64,000 nucleotides of DNA from Membranipora membranacea (GCA_914767715.1 OU612067.1:25954162-26018161); one strand, 5' to 3'. Shown: positions 35,697 to 50,560, counted from the first letter of the stretch. Made by a program: numbers and translations. The notes: generated from the sequence alone by a model not told the origin.

Positions 35697-38600
35697 CTAC
35701 AAATCATTAAGATATGAGTATTGTGTTATGCTTGACATATGCTGAAATAATGGTTATAATAGAACATCTGAAAATTCTCAGACATTAACAGCTAGTGACA
35801 GCTTTCGGCGTTGTGAACCTTCATCCAGCAAGGCCCTAGCTTTGCTTCAAAATGAATATATCCAGAGTTTGTTCACTGTACTTCTAACAAAAAACATGAC
35901 CTCTTTACTTTTATAAATAACAAACTGAAGCGCTGTGAACGCATACCCAAAAGGGGAGCTAACATTAACTTGACCACACCACCCAGACTTAGCCTTGTCA
36001 CCCGGCTACTAAGCTAACCTAAGCTTGCAATGATTGATGTAAGCTGAAATTAAGTCATCTATTGACAAGCCAAAATTAACTCTAGATAATATTCACTCCT
36101 CTTGGGTTTTATGTTTTTCACATATTAGTGATACAACTTTAACTTGTAATAAGCCTTCTCACTTACAGCATTGCTGACTGGGGGTGCAGAGATCTGGATT
36201 TTCTCTCAGCTTGAGTAGTCTAAGCTGATAGACTCGGCGTGTAGCTGAAGTTATCGGCCCAGGAACATCTCCTAACTGTGTTAGCTCTGTATGTAGCTCC
36301 ACATCAGACAGGTATAAAATCTCTCTGGGTATCACTACTTGGGCTATACTGAAAACGTTTATAAACGAAGTTAGCAGATACCGGTTTATGCTGATTAACC
36401 CATTATGTTTGTCATCAGAAGATATCTTGGTCTACACCAATTTTTCTTAGCTCGGCCTTGAACATTTAGATATACATGATAGATATATTATAGAAGACAT
36501 CATTTGTTATACAACATATTGTAACGCTACTGACGTAATATTATTTGAATGATTAAAAGCGAGGACCAACATTAGCCTAGGACCAAGTTTGCCGAGTCTC
36601 TTCCATACTATATTAGATATAACTCACCCTGTATCTTTATCATCACTGCACGTGGAGAGTTGACTGAATGATTTCCAGTCTATAGAGCGCCTGCTGGTAT
36701 TGTCAGATAATGACAGGTCTGTACAGGTGATTGGATATCTCGTCTCACATAGAGTTATATCAGTCTCTAGATCTGTATGTAAGTATTCTACTACTGAACC
36801 ATCTCCGGCGCATATCAGAGACTCACGTACTGATACACTGTAAAGTAGTATAAATATTACAGAGTGTCAAATATCAACTCAGCACAGACCATATAGGGTG
36901 AAAACCGAATGTTGAGACGTAACAGGGAATATCCATCCAGCCGTTTAGCATTCATTATGCGATTAGGCTCAACTGTGACATGCGGTCTTATTATCTGGGA
37001 AAGGAAAAATTGGATCTACTGTAAATCTTGAGCATGTTGGTTCTAGCGTAATAGTTGATTTAAATATATATGAAGATTTTGTTAACAGTAACAAATAATA
37101 TCATTATGTATCATTTCATATATCATTTATGTATCATTTTCATGTTTTAAAATGTTAAGTCGTTTCCCTCTCCACTGGAGAATCACATGTGATATGAGAG
37201 ATCATAAGCGAGCAAAGTTCTTGTTTTGGAAAGGTGGGAAGTTGTCCTGTCCTGTCCAGGTCCTGATGTGACAATAAAACTGATAGATCCTTATCCTCAC
37301 TGTAGGACAATGAAACAGCACTTGTTGGCCTAACTCACATATTGTTTACGTATAAAACACTGGACGATGAATCAGGGTAACCTGACCATCATATAGATCT
37401 TCACTTTGTGATGTTGAAACATCATTACAATTTGCAAAACTAAACATGTCCATGACTTGCACTATTTTTTAGTTGATGCGTTTTCATATCCATAACACCA
37501 TGCATGTACATGGAGTAATAATAATTGTACAGGAGAGTCTTTTATGTCAATAACTGTCAAATTGTAACCTTGATAAGCCCTCCCCACTATGACTTAGCAT
37601 AATATGACCAGGCTATCCTTGTTAATAAACTTCTGAAAAACACAATATGAATCATAAGTTAGATTATCTGTGTACTATCAACAACACACATAAGCTAAAC
37701 AGTTTAAAATATATACATCTGTAAGGTTTGGTCTGGACTAGGCCTACTAATTAGGAGCAAAAGTGTGACATCATTCTCAACAGCAGCAAACGGTAAGAAC
37801 AGAGATTATAGATAATAGATATATCTATAGTCCCCTGTAAGAACCTTTACTACCATTATCTCACATGCGAGCAACCTCTTCAGCTAAGGGGAACATTTTC
37901 TGTGACGACTGTAGTAATTTGTGAATTAAGAAGATAGATTTCAAAGTCTGGCACCCGGCTGTCTCAGGCTTGCCTCCTACGGTTCCATAATCCCTTTCCG
38001 ACTTGAATTTGAGAGGCTATATTGTGGATATTTGTCTTTATATATTTACACATCACAATAGTCTGGGCTTTAACACTTCAGTAGTGATTCTGAGTCCGTT
38101 ACAACTATCAAAATCATAGGCTTGTTTTATGTCTACAAACTAAGAAACTTTTATTGGACCAAAAACGGTGAAGTCTGATTCTAGTGAGTTCTCTTCGGGA
38201 AATTTGATGACTATGGAAATGTTTATTTTTAGAAAAGACTAATGTCAGCACAGGCAGCCTTAGAAGAAGTTATCCTACTACATAACGGAGAAGCTTCTTC
38301 TACACATCATGATGTAACATCACATAACAATGATACTGATACAGTCAACACAGCGGCACACCGACAGCCTTACAGTATATATGATACTGCTGGGATACTT
38401 ATAGCTATTACTGCTCTATGTTTATCACATCATATTAAACTATGGTAGACTCAGAGACTAGACAGAGACTGGTTGGATACTAGACAGATACTATAGATAT
38501 CTATTGTCTCTGGGAGAGCTATGACAATGCCATGCATGGAGAATTGTGGACTAAACTGTCAGTGACTACATCTCTGTCGCTTACGGTCATTAGCTCTTGG

Positions 38601-41600
38601 TGCTCTAGATTGCAGTGCTTTTCTAATTGGCACCTAAGTGAGATCATAACCCCTTCTATCTATGAAGTTGGAACCATTTAGTTTACATCAACCATTGCAT
38701 ATTGCTGATGGCAACTTAATTACAAGATCTCATAAGACATTGTTGGCATCACTAGAAATCATTAGAAGTTTTTTTCATAATGACAGCGTTTCATACTATT
38801 CAGTGCTGCGTAATACTGTTTCCTTCTGATCTTTTACACTCAAAAAATATAACCGGGGTTTTTCAGTACGGTTCTACAGTTAGCTATGAATATCTTCTGC
38901 AACAGAAATTACATCTAGAAGTCGGAAGAGACACATGTATATATATTAACTCTAATTCCATATACCACAACAAGATGATATAGTAAAGGAACACTAGTCA
39001 CCCTACACTTTCTAGTTACCTTAATTACACTTCTTAGTCACCCAACACTTTCTAAGGTACTGAACTGCTAATAGCATTGGGTCTCTTCATGCGAAAAAGT
39101 TAACAAAGCCAGTGAAACAGAATTCACAGCCAGCATGGATTCACCAATTCAACAGGTTAAGTTTATCAGAATACTTGACTGACTCACCATAACTTGTCTT
39201 CATCTTGCTCTTCCTCTCCATCAGCGATTCTCCCAGAACTCCCTGCATACTTCTCGTTGTTATCTCCACTTGACTTGACATAATTATCCACAGCCTCATC
39301 GTCAGAGCTGTTATCTGAGGTCATCAAGCTAAACTCCTCTAGATTCATCCTCAGTAACTTAGCCTCTAAATCCTCCACCTCTGTGGGCAGAGGGGACGAG
39401 GACAGGGCCACCTGCTGCACACTGCAAAATTTGTCATAAAATTACTTTTTGATATATGTTAGTGTAAGGGGTAAACTTTCAGAAAACCTCGTCAAATAAA
39501 CAATATAAACAAATAATACAGGCCATGATAGTAAGGTGCTGTTCAATATTACAAGGCATGATGGTAAGGTGCTGCCTTATAATACAAGTAATGAGGATGG
39601 GATACCGCTGTATATTATAAACCAGTCATACCTGAGTAGTGTGTTAGCAGCCGGCTGTGTAGATCTTAGACTAGCACATGTATGGAATGATTCATCACTA
39701 TCACTGCTGTGACGAGGACCAGCAGATCTCTTATTCACTGATGATGTCATGTTGCTCTCAATCCCCGAGTCTTTACTAACGCTCTGTCTAGCAGCCTAAA
39801 ATCAATCATCAAGTAAAAAAATATGTGAGGAAAATCAACTCTACAATTAAGAAATCTCAAACAGCGGCTTTACCTTACCACTGAATTTCTTCCTGACTAT
39901 ACAAGTGCATTTTTTGGTATGATAAAGCACATAGCTATTTGAAGAGGGTGGTAGTGTTTAACAAATAAAATCTCAAAGTTTAATGGATCATTGCTAAAGA
40001 ACAAGCTGGGAGCCAATGGATGCCAGATTTGGAATACCCAGGCTCCATTACATATACCCACCATTATCTATCTACGGTTCTAACAAAAAGTGTGAACATA
40101 GTAATGTTAATAACAATCATGCCGATAATTATAATCGTTTAGGTGTATTATATTAATAAAAACATTGACTTACGGTATTATCTTGAGAGTCGATTGCTCC
40201 CCCCCCCCCTCAGATACAGTAGTGGACTGTTTAATAAGTGGATTTCTCTTCTTCTTCCCAGATGAGGACCAGCGATGTGTCAGCCTGAACTTATCATCAC
40301 AAGCGACAGCAGCAGCGATAGGCGTGTCAATGTTAACAGAGTCAGCACGAAGATCTCTACTTGTGATCGGTGTATCACCGAATGATTTAGATCTGCAATA
40401 AAATATATATTAGTTAGTTACCCTAGAAAATGTGCAGTTAAGGCTACACTTCAGGCTGTGTTATCCATCCAAGAAATTTTGTGTCATCAAAATTTTTAAA
40501 TTTGTCAGGCAGAATGACCGGATAGCTTCACAATTCATTGTCAGGTTAAAAAAAACAGTAACCGGATTTCATTAACTCTACTTGTGTATTGGGTAACAAT
40601 CGGCACATCAAGTATAGCTTTACCAAGAGATCGCTCTGTCTTGAATAACATGTAAAACCTGAATTAACCTCCGCTAACTCACCTCAGGTGTCCTGCATCT
40701 GGTTTATCTCTTAAACTTTCTATCTTTTGTTCAGAACCATCTAATTTACCAACCTGAGGCTTTGCTTCTCTGGAGGGACCAAATAGAGGCTTTGATTCTC
40801 CAAAGTGAGTTTCTGATTTCGTTGAGTATCCGAAGTGAGATTCAGGATGTTTGAATCTGTTCTGCATCTCTTTGAACTTTATTTCCAGCTCATCTGTAAG
40901 ACTAAGACTGACTCTGTCAGTACTAGGCGGCAAGCTCCGAGCTGTCGACAGATCAACTGTATCAAAGTTACAAGTTTTAGCAACAATGGCAGGCTTTGAG
41001 CCAGCGGATTTAATCACAGTCTTTGATTGACTTCTGGTAAGAATGCCTGGAGGAGGGTGGACATCTACTGGGACAGTGATCTCTTCTACCAGTTTGGTTG
41101 GGGTGACATCAATTATAGTAGTCTGTGTTCCAGGTTGATTTTAGCGTATGTACGTGGAGGTTTGGGGGAGGTAGCCCAGTCACTAAGGCTCCTACAGTGT
41201 GTGATTTGACTAGTTTAAGTTTCGGAGACGATTGATTACTTCGTATAGACCCTCGCCTAGCTGGGGGAATCGGGCTGTCAGAGCTCAAGCTAGGCTTTCT
41301 CTTAGATGGCGAATTGGCAAGACTGCTCGCTACAGAGCTACTATTAGAAGGCTGATTGGCTGGTGAATTGCATTGTGACCTCTGATTGGCTGGTGAACTG
41401 CATCCTGACTTCTGATTGGCTGGTGAGCTGCCTCGTGACCTCTGATTGGCTGGTGAGCTGCCTTGTGACCTCTGAGTTGCTGGCGAGGCCCCTCGAGATC
41501 GCTGATTTGTTGAATTGCTCCTAGATCTAGCAAATGAACTGCTGCGGGAAAGACTCACAGGAGAGTTAGTACATGATGTAGCAATCTTTTACTACTCTTA

Positions 41601-44600
41601 CGGCGAAGCTTATGAAATGGAGACTCAAACTTTTTGTCCTTATCTGGCTTAGTATGGGCTTCAGTGTAATTACTTGGACTATAAAATTGGGACTTTTTCT
41701 TCATTATAGCCGGTTGTGGAGTAACCACAACATTGTCAGGGCTCGTCGCATCTATACAAAAGGGCACAGCATTCAGCAGCTGACGATCTCTTTGACTAAG
41801 TCCATGACGCTGACGACTCGTCGGTGTCATATCAGACGGTGTAGAGTTGGTCCTCAGCAAACGACGCCTCGCCTCTTCTACAGCCGACACGGTGTGTTGA
41901 GGCGCCTGTCTGTTGAGAGCTCGAGGTAGTGGTGAGGGTTTTTTGATGGCCAGGGTAGCCGGTCGTGGTTTACTCTTTTTAGGTGATGTATCTTGTGATT
42001 TAGTACCGGGAGACAGAGATTTTTTGATAGAGGCAATGATACCAGCTGCTCGTTTGGACGGAGATCTGTGAGTAGAGAGAGGTGAGTGAGATCTATCTGA
42101 CTCATCTACTGATGACTGGTGTGAGATCGGACATGAGCTGCTCTGGTAATACTCCCTCTCTACAAGTATAACTATGAGGTACAAATACAAGGTCTGCTTG
42201 AGAATAATCAGTCATAGTCACATACCATGCATCGGCAGCATTTATGTAAATTTTAATATCTCTTGCTCAACACAACTAACTAAACACAGTCAATTTTAAG
42301 CAACCAGGCTTAGTGAGGCTGGAAGGAAACATGATCAGCAGACGATGACCCTCTTGTCATGTTGATGAACCACATGAGCCTACTTATATTTGATGATACA
42401 ATTTGTTTATGCCGTTACCATTCCATTAAAATGAAAAATACCGGATGGAATCTCACCGACATTGGAAGATATTGTAGATCTAAATGATTTGGATCGTCGA
42501 GGAGGTGGGTGTGGTGTCTTATCTCTTGTGGGCGGTGATTGATCATGTGATCTCTGGAACTGGTCATGTGACTTCTTCATAGTATACCCCTCTGCATTAA
42601 TAATCTGACAGGAAGAGTCAGGGCTGTATGGGATATAAAATAAACTAATGAATCGCAGCAAGTCAGAACACCTTCCATCGCTCTCTTTCATATCTTTCAT
42701 CTTCACCCTAAGAGGTAATTATGGGTATGAGCTGTATGTAGCTTATTGTGCTTGTGTAGTATATAGGCCCTACCTATAAACACCTCATAGATAAACATGG
42801 GGTGGGTCATGGGGACTTGTATAGTACATACCCATATGTACCCCATAGACAAACACGGGGTGGGTCATTGGAACTTGTATAGTACATACCCATATTTACC
42901 CCATAGATAAACAAGGGGTGGGTCATCGGGACTTGTATATTACATACCCATATGTACCCCATAGATAAACACGGGGTGGGTCATCGGGACTTGTATAGTA
43001 CATACCCATATGTACCCCATAGATAAACAAGGGGTGGGTCATCGGGACTTGTATAGTACATACCCATATGTAACCCATAGATAAACACGGGGTGGGTCAT
43101 CGGGACTTGTATAGTACATACCTATATGTACCCCATAGATAAACAAGGGGTGGGGCAGTTTCCAAAACTATTATTTTTCCCAGAAGCGCTTAGGATTTTA
43201 CAGCGGAAAAACGTTACACCACTACTGCAGAACTAGGAGATGTCATGTTATATATTATATTATGAGGGTATATAATATACCTGATATTCTGCTCGTTAGG
43301 ACTGGGTGTATATGAGGGTACAGATGACCCGAATGAGTTTCTGACAAATGCTCTGTTGAGTTCACTCATTGTGCTGATATTACTCAGTCTTGACTTATCG
43401 TTTCTGTCTGTAGCAGCTCTACCATCTACTTCATCTAATCCAGTGTGTACTATTCTGTCCAGGTGTCGATCTGATCCAACTGTAATTAATATGGTATAAT
43501 ACATAATCAAGTATTCAATATATATCTAATATAATAATGTACACAAGTATAGCATATGTGGTATAATGTAGATACAAGTATATCATATCGTATATATACA
43601 AGTATGAAATACATACGTCCGAGTAAGATGACCTGTTAGCTAGTCTGAGCCCCCCAGACTTTTGCCCCTCGCCCGGCATGAAAATGGAAGCAGCCTTATC
43701 TAATAGGCGTTACGTCGTGGTTGGTAGTTGTCATACCAGGAAAAAAGTGTAAAAAAGCAATTTTGAGAGGATTAATAGGTTCGGCTCGCATGATAAATAT
43801 ACTATAAAAAATGATCCAATGGAGGTTTTATTTATCGTTTCCACAGTCATAAAATCCATGGTAACATGTTACACCAATTGTCTAATTGTATGTAGAGTGT
43901 ATACCAGTTGAATACTGACCCACAAATCACATCCTAGAACAAATTGTAGTCACCGGGTTGTTTTTATCTTACCGAATATACTGATGAACTTATCGTGATC
44001 TTCATCACTTCCACTCAGAGTCTCCTCATCCATATACTCCTGCAGTATGCTCTGACATGATGTACGGCAGTACTTGAGGGCGTAATCCCAGGCATCTCGA
44101 CCTTCCTATAATTAAGAGTGCCAGGAACCTAAGCAAAGATGGCCTTAGATGAGTGATGGCTATGACAAGGTTTCTTTCATTTTGGGGAGTTGAGTACATC
44201 ATCAGGTTTGAGATGACACTGGGCCCAACAATATCAGCCGATAACCTAACTCTATTGCTCATCATACAAGGTACCAGGACATTTACTGACATCTTCATAA
44301 GGCATACAGGTGAAGTCGCCAACTTGATCAACAGAATATCTGCACCATGATCGTGTTAAAGGTTGGGATATTACCAGTCATAACCAGTATTACGATTATC
44401 GAGTTAGCCTGACAAATGTAAATGAAATGAAAGGTATCTGATTAGTCATTACCTCATCTTTCTTGGTGGGATCTCCACCATTGCGCAGTAAAAGCTGTAA
44501 AACTTTGGCATTCCCTCTAATTACAGCTACATGTGTGGGTGTTAGCTTTTCTTCATCCCTATCAAAATATCAACTAATCACTGACATACAGACACAGCAA

Positions 44601-45914
44601 AGTTATGAAGATATGAATAAACTTTAGAGGAGTGCATATTAGCTACAGTTTAGTCAGCTCCTTTGATGGTGACCTAATGTTAGGCCTAGCTAGCACTAGA
44701 TTTCAGCTAATGGACAGTTTTCTGAGCTCTGATTTAGGCCTCAATTCGGAGTTGTCCTCTCTCCAGTTTGGTACTTTTAACCCACGCCGGAAAAGAAAGA
44801 TATGCTGAAAAGAGGGATATCTTAAAAACCGCTTTGATAAAAATTATTTTTGATTCAGAATCCGCAATATTGAAAACTCATTTGGACATAGTTTGGGAAA
44901 TAAATTTAGTATTTGGATAGTCGACTATAGCATTTTCAGCCTGTTTTGCGGACAATTTGGCAGAATTTTTCAGGAGTTTCATCACTAAAATTAAGATAAA
45001 TTAACATTCAAGCCTCCAATGATTTGGAAACCCTGTGTCACGGGGTTTTCAATGGTGCAGACTTTGAATCAAAAATCATTTTTATCCTAACATAAGCGGT
45101 TTTCAAGATAACCCTCTTTCAGCAGGTTTTTCCTATGCGGCGTGGGTTAAAAGTACCAAACTGGAGAGAGGACAACTCCAAATTGAGGCATAAATAAGAG
45201 CTCAGAAAACTGTCTATTGAGGTATGAGTCTATATTATGCTAAAGAGAATGAGTATTTTTTGACGTGAATTAATTTGAATTAGTGAGATGTTGAGGGATT
45301 CCTCCTTCAAATACTTTATACACTTGGGGTAAGCTGTTTTAGAGAGTCAAAGTGGGGCATCCTTATTTAAGCCATGCAACATGTTTAAGGCTTCATCAGC
45401 TTTAAAGTCATCCTCTAACAAGCAAGTCTGTCTTGATTACATGCCCTGGAAGCCCGAATGCATCTCACGTGTTGGATGGTTTAATTTTCAACAACTCAGA
45501 ATTTGTATATCTCATTGTACCAAAACATTCGCTAAATATAGCATTATCTGACCTAACCTAAAGAGATGAGGGAGGCAACATATTAGAGATCAATTTGCCT
45601 TTGATCAACTCTCTATTGGGCTCTTTGGAATTGGACACCATCAAATTTGACAGGCCCTAGCATGGAGTTATTATATAATAACTCTTTAGGCTCTAGTCAC
45701 TCAAATTGGTACATTAGCTTAGGCCCCAGGCCTATTCACTTTTGCATGGTAAGTTAAAACTCACTCAACATTAGGATCGCCTCCATACTGCAGTAAAACT
45801 TTGGTGAGCTTGAGAGCATTATTTATGTGCATACCGACTACGATATGCATAGCAGAGGCTCCATCTTCTAGGCTGTTAGGTGATGCTCTGCTAACACAAA
45901 TCGTCTCCACTAAC
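32783..45914 (-). CDS. ANKLE1: ANKLE1 homologue: ankyrin-LEM-GIY-YIG nuclease
   Basis: At least 17 exons (minus strand): 45914-45765, 44558-44453, 44105-43973, 43479-43281, 42623-42457, 42159-41602, about 41548-41155, about 41121-40683, 40392-40174, 39795-39632, 39421-39188, 36837-36628, 36348-36167, 35696-35499, 34900-34794, 34071-33933, 32976-32783. The domain order (ankyrin repeats, long linker, LEM, GIY-YIG nuclease) is that of ANKLE1/LEM-3, a metazoan endonuclease known to process DNA bridges and branched DNA around cell division. Phases agree across all junctions from exon 10 to the stop codon and across the first six exons. The total is about 1250 residues, roughly twice vertebrate ANKLE1, through a longer Ser/Arg-rich linker. 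A first exon with the start codon is not identified. Doubtful junctions at 41.1 kb, 41.6 kb and a poly-C run at 40.2 kb are described separately. Confidence 0.92.
33165..33645. mobile_element. Foldback element in an ANKLE1 intron
   Basis: The left arm (about 33165-33345) is the imperfect reverse complement of the right arm (about 33470-33645). For example, 'caatccaggttttttgttca' on the left matches the complement of 'tgaacaaaaaacctggattg' on the right. The central spacer is about 100 bp. There is no coding potential. It lies in the last ANKLE1 intron, so splicing would remove it. Confidence 0.75.
36167..36348 (-). CDS. ANKLE1: ANKLE1 LEM-domain exon
   Basis: This 182-nt exon (phase 2 in, phase 1 out) encodes about 61 residues with a LEM domain: 'LSDVELHTELTQLGDVPGPI', then 'TSATRRVYQLRLLKLRE'. 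The LS-D-EL start, the G-x-x-PGPI turn and the T-R-x-xY-x-x-L-L-L helix are the conserved LEM features. LEM domains usually bind the chromatin protein BAF (BANF1). The acceptor reads gttttcag and the donor gtaagtgag. Confidence 0.93.
36838..39187. other. Large ANKLE1 intron
   Basis: A 2.35-kb intron between the acidic linker exon and the exon before LEM. Apart from the small plus-strand ORF at 38242-38448 I see no gene, and the sequence is ordinary AT-rich DNA. Confidence 0.6.
38242..38448 (+). CDS. Small plus-strand ORF, possible tail-anchored peptide
   Basis: A 68-codon frame starts at an ATG just after an acceptor-like 'tatttttag'. It is hydrophilic and Thr/His/Asn-rich, then ends with a C-terminal hydrophobic run ('YDTAGILIAITALCL') and a short basic tail, the shape of a tail-anchored membrane protein. 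It lies on the opposite strand inside the 2.3-kb ANKLE1 intron 36838-39187. No homologue is recognised. It could be a nested gene, the last exon of one, or chance. Confidence 0.3.
   Translation: MSAQAALEEVILLHNGEASSTHHDVTSHNNDTDTVNTAAHRQPYSIYDTAGILIAITALCLSHHIKLW
39188..43479 (-). CDS. ANKLE1: ANKLE1 Ser/Arg-rich linker exons
   Basis: Eight exons encode a low-complexity, probably disordered linker rich in Ser, Pro, Arg and Lys, with many S-P and basic pairs ('HRSPSKRAAG', 'SPGTKSQDTSPKKSKPR'). Exon 7 has five 10-residue repeats of the 'SSPANQRSRG' type, encoded by a 30-bp tandem (plus strand about 41340-41500, period 'ctctgattggctggtgagct...'). The last exon (39188-39421) turns acidic ('NSSDDEAVDN', 'DGEEEQDED'). 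Such a region could be a phosphorylation target in mitosis. This is inference; no defined domain is seen. Confidence 0.8.
42770..43158. repeat. 58-bp tandem repeat in an ANKLE1 intron
   Basis: Six to seven copies of a 58-bp unit ('acccatatgtaccccataga' + 'taaacacggggtgggtcatc' + 'gggacttgtatagtacat'). They differ by few bases, so the array was recently expanded. It lies between exons 43281-43479 and 42457-42623. Confidence 0.9.
43973..45914 (-). CDS. ANKLE1: ANKLE1 ankyrin-repeat exons (3 exons)
   Basis: Exon 45765-45914 encodes 'SLEDGASAMHIVV', then 'KVLLQYGGDPNVE'. Exon 44453-44558 encodes 'EEKLTPTHVAVIRGNAKVLQ', then 'LLLRNGGDPTKK'. Exon 43973-44105 encodes 'EGRDAWDYALKY', then an acidic tail 'DEETLSGSDEDHDKF'. 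These are two to three ankyrin repeats with the usual TPxHVA and GGDP signatures. Phases are 2/2, 2/0 and 0/1 and join without error. About 15-20 residues plus the start codon should precede the first exon, but no convincing exon is visible between 45914 and 46440. Confidence 0.9.
44708..45225. mobile_element. Foldback element in an ANKLE1 intron
   Basis: The left arm (44708-44870) mirrors the right arm (45065-45225). For example, 'gttgtcctctctccagtttg' and 'gtacttttaacccacgccg' on the left are the complement of 'cggcgtgggttaaaagtac' and 'caaactggagagaggacaac' on the right. The outermost match is 'gacagttttctgagctc'. The spacer is about 195 bp. There is no transposase; it is a MITE/foldback. 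It is unrelated in sequence to the element at 33165-33645. Confidence 0.8.
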
Positions 45915-46337
45915 CTGATAATAAATCGGTATGAGTATCAGAGAGAGATTCATCAACTGCCTACTGGACAACTGAATATACCTATGGGAGGTCATGAACC
46001 CTAACCCTATGCAAGTTGATCATGTAACATTGGTAGTATCCAAATTGTAAGGCTAAATAACTTTCAATTTCTGGGGGGGTTTTTCAATTTGGAGGAGCGA
46101 TGCTTTACTAAAGCAAATTGTCACTATCACATTTCTCAAAATTATCGCTCACGTGGTGTTTTAATTTGACAAATTCGTTAAGATTTTTCCCAAAATGTAA
46201 GTCACTGTAGGTAGAGAAATAACTCTCTGTCTAAGCATGGCTTCCACCATGATACCTCTGAAACCCGACGCATACAGATACAGTCCCCGTTGCAGTGATG
46301 GGAGGCCACAACAGGTAGTGTGAGCCTCACTAGGTTA

Positions 46338-48336
<1,999 letters not shown>

Positions 48337-50560
48337 CTTGATAAGTTTGACGCTTCTAACTCCGCTGATCTGATTAAAGCCTATGTCTACCTTAACATCA
48401 GTCTCCTTATCGTTAATTTGATTATCGGCACCTAGAGAAACATCAGTAACAACATGAGGAAGACAAGAAGAAAACATCAGAGACAACTGAACACCAGAAT
48501 ACCGCCAAACCAAAAAGCTGTTATTCTTATAGAAGTCGACTGTCCCAAGTGTTTGTTGTTTTCAGAGAAACAGAAACCAGCATTCATAGATGAGCATTAT
48601 TGACATCATAAATCAGTTTGTGAGCTGTGAGACTAATTTATGGGCATTTTCAAAAATAAAAAATAAACATGTAATGCAACTATGCATGATTCATTAGAAA
48701 TCAGCACATATTAGTTTCAGAAATCTTGTGGGATTCGGATTAGTGGCAATGATGACATACATCAACATATTGCACATACTTTCGATAACCCAAATGTATT
48801 GTGAGTAAATGCATTCATCAGTAATTCCGTCTGTCAGGTAGAGAGTTTTACTGATGACTGATACAACTTTGAGGCTCAGTTGTTAGATGAAGGCATACAA
48901 TTAATGAAAGAATTGTTGCTGCTCTAGTGTCAATATTATGGGGGCGAGACAAATCTAGTTTCTTTTATCTATGTCGATCATCAAACGCACTTGGTCACTT
49001 TTAAATCTTACCGAAGCTTTGTCTAACACCTTGTTAGTACTCTTCTCAGCGATTCCACATTTGACGAGTTCGTCCTCCAGAGTCCACAGAGGAAGGTTCG
49101 GCCATTTACCAAATACCATCAAATCGATGTCACTACAAAATAAACAGTAACATGATTTAGTCATTCCTATATCATTAACAAGACAAATCATGACCTAGTC
49201 CTATGTGTATATCCCACAGGCGTTTAGTATACTAGTATATTGAAGTGTTACCGCTGTTGAAGACCTGTTATACAATCAGGGAATTTGGTGAGTGTTAACT
49301 GTATGATCCAAGTCCCTAGTACGATGATCAAGGGCCAACTCTGCATATGGTATCGATAGTTTGACTAGACTGCCCTGCGTAGCTTACCAGGTAGAGAAAA
49401 CAATCATGAGCTCATGTTAACGTAACTCAGAATCATTATCATAAACTACTGGACAAGGTGGAATTTTCCTGTTGACAAATTTATCTGCACGAAACCCCCA
49501 TGACGACATGACATGTTTCAACATACTCTAAAAATAGAATGCTTGATAAGGGATTTAAGTAATAGGCGTCATAAAGTGTACCTATCTCTGATGCTAAGAG
49601 CCATCGGTTAGGTAAGCTTGTTATGGTAGACACAATGTGCTACAAATGTGACAAATTTATCAAAAGGCAAGCCTAAACATCAGTGATAACTACTGTTACG
49701 ATGAGTCTGAGGGCCAACCCAAGCACTATGATTCTTACCAATAAGCCACCTTATATTACAATGGCAGTTGGTAAAATAAAGAAATCATGAGAAATTCAAC
49801 AGTTTTCTCAGTAATGATCTATGATAAAACGCTAGGTAAAACATACCAACCATATCAGCAGCCCTCTTAATCTTCATTATAAAAGTTATGGCCTTATTAG
49901 GCGTAAAACAATGTTTGAGCTACCAGGATTTCGTTATAAACTATTGAATTGACTCATTTCCAAAGCATACCGTTTTAGTGCTGCCTCATAAACACGTTTA
50001 TAGAGTGTGCCACCAGCAGTCCATTCACAGACAGTGAAGAGATGATTCATACAAACCTTAGCTTGGGGCCATAGTCCTTGTATAACACTTCGTATCCTAT
50101 TCACCACTTGATTTCTCACGTGTTGCTCTGCAGGTGTCGGGCTCATGTAATCTTAAAAATCTTTTATCTCTTCATCCAAACTAAAAAAAAAGAAATATAC
50201 GTATATAAGAAAAGCCTAAAGACATTATGAATGGAATATTGCATAGGTAAGATGGGTAAATGAGCTAAAGGGACTCTCCCTCCCTCCCCCCCCCCCCCCC
50301 CCAACACAGTAGATGAAGCTGTCAATGAAATCTTTAAATTGCAAAGCTCAACTTTCAGTCAAGGCCTAGTTGAGGTACTAGGCAAAATTTGATCTTATCA
50401 TGAACGTGAAATAAAAGGCCAAAAGGCAAGACAGGTAAGAAAGGCCACGCTCTGTACCACAAGGTCTAAGATGGACCCAGTTTAATAACTATGGTTTTAG
50501 CTACTACTTTCTTTCCCCAACAAAATTAATACAATAGACCAGTCAGTAGTTACAAATAAG

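Noticed and set aside
40165-40401. 78-codon plus-strand ORF
   Set aside because: It is the complement of an ANKLE1 linker exon with good minus-strand splice sites.
41612-41929. 105-codon plus-strand ORF
   Set aside because: Antisense shadow of the large Ser/Arg-rich ANKLE1 exon.
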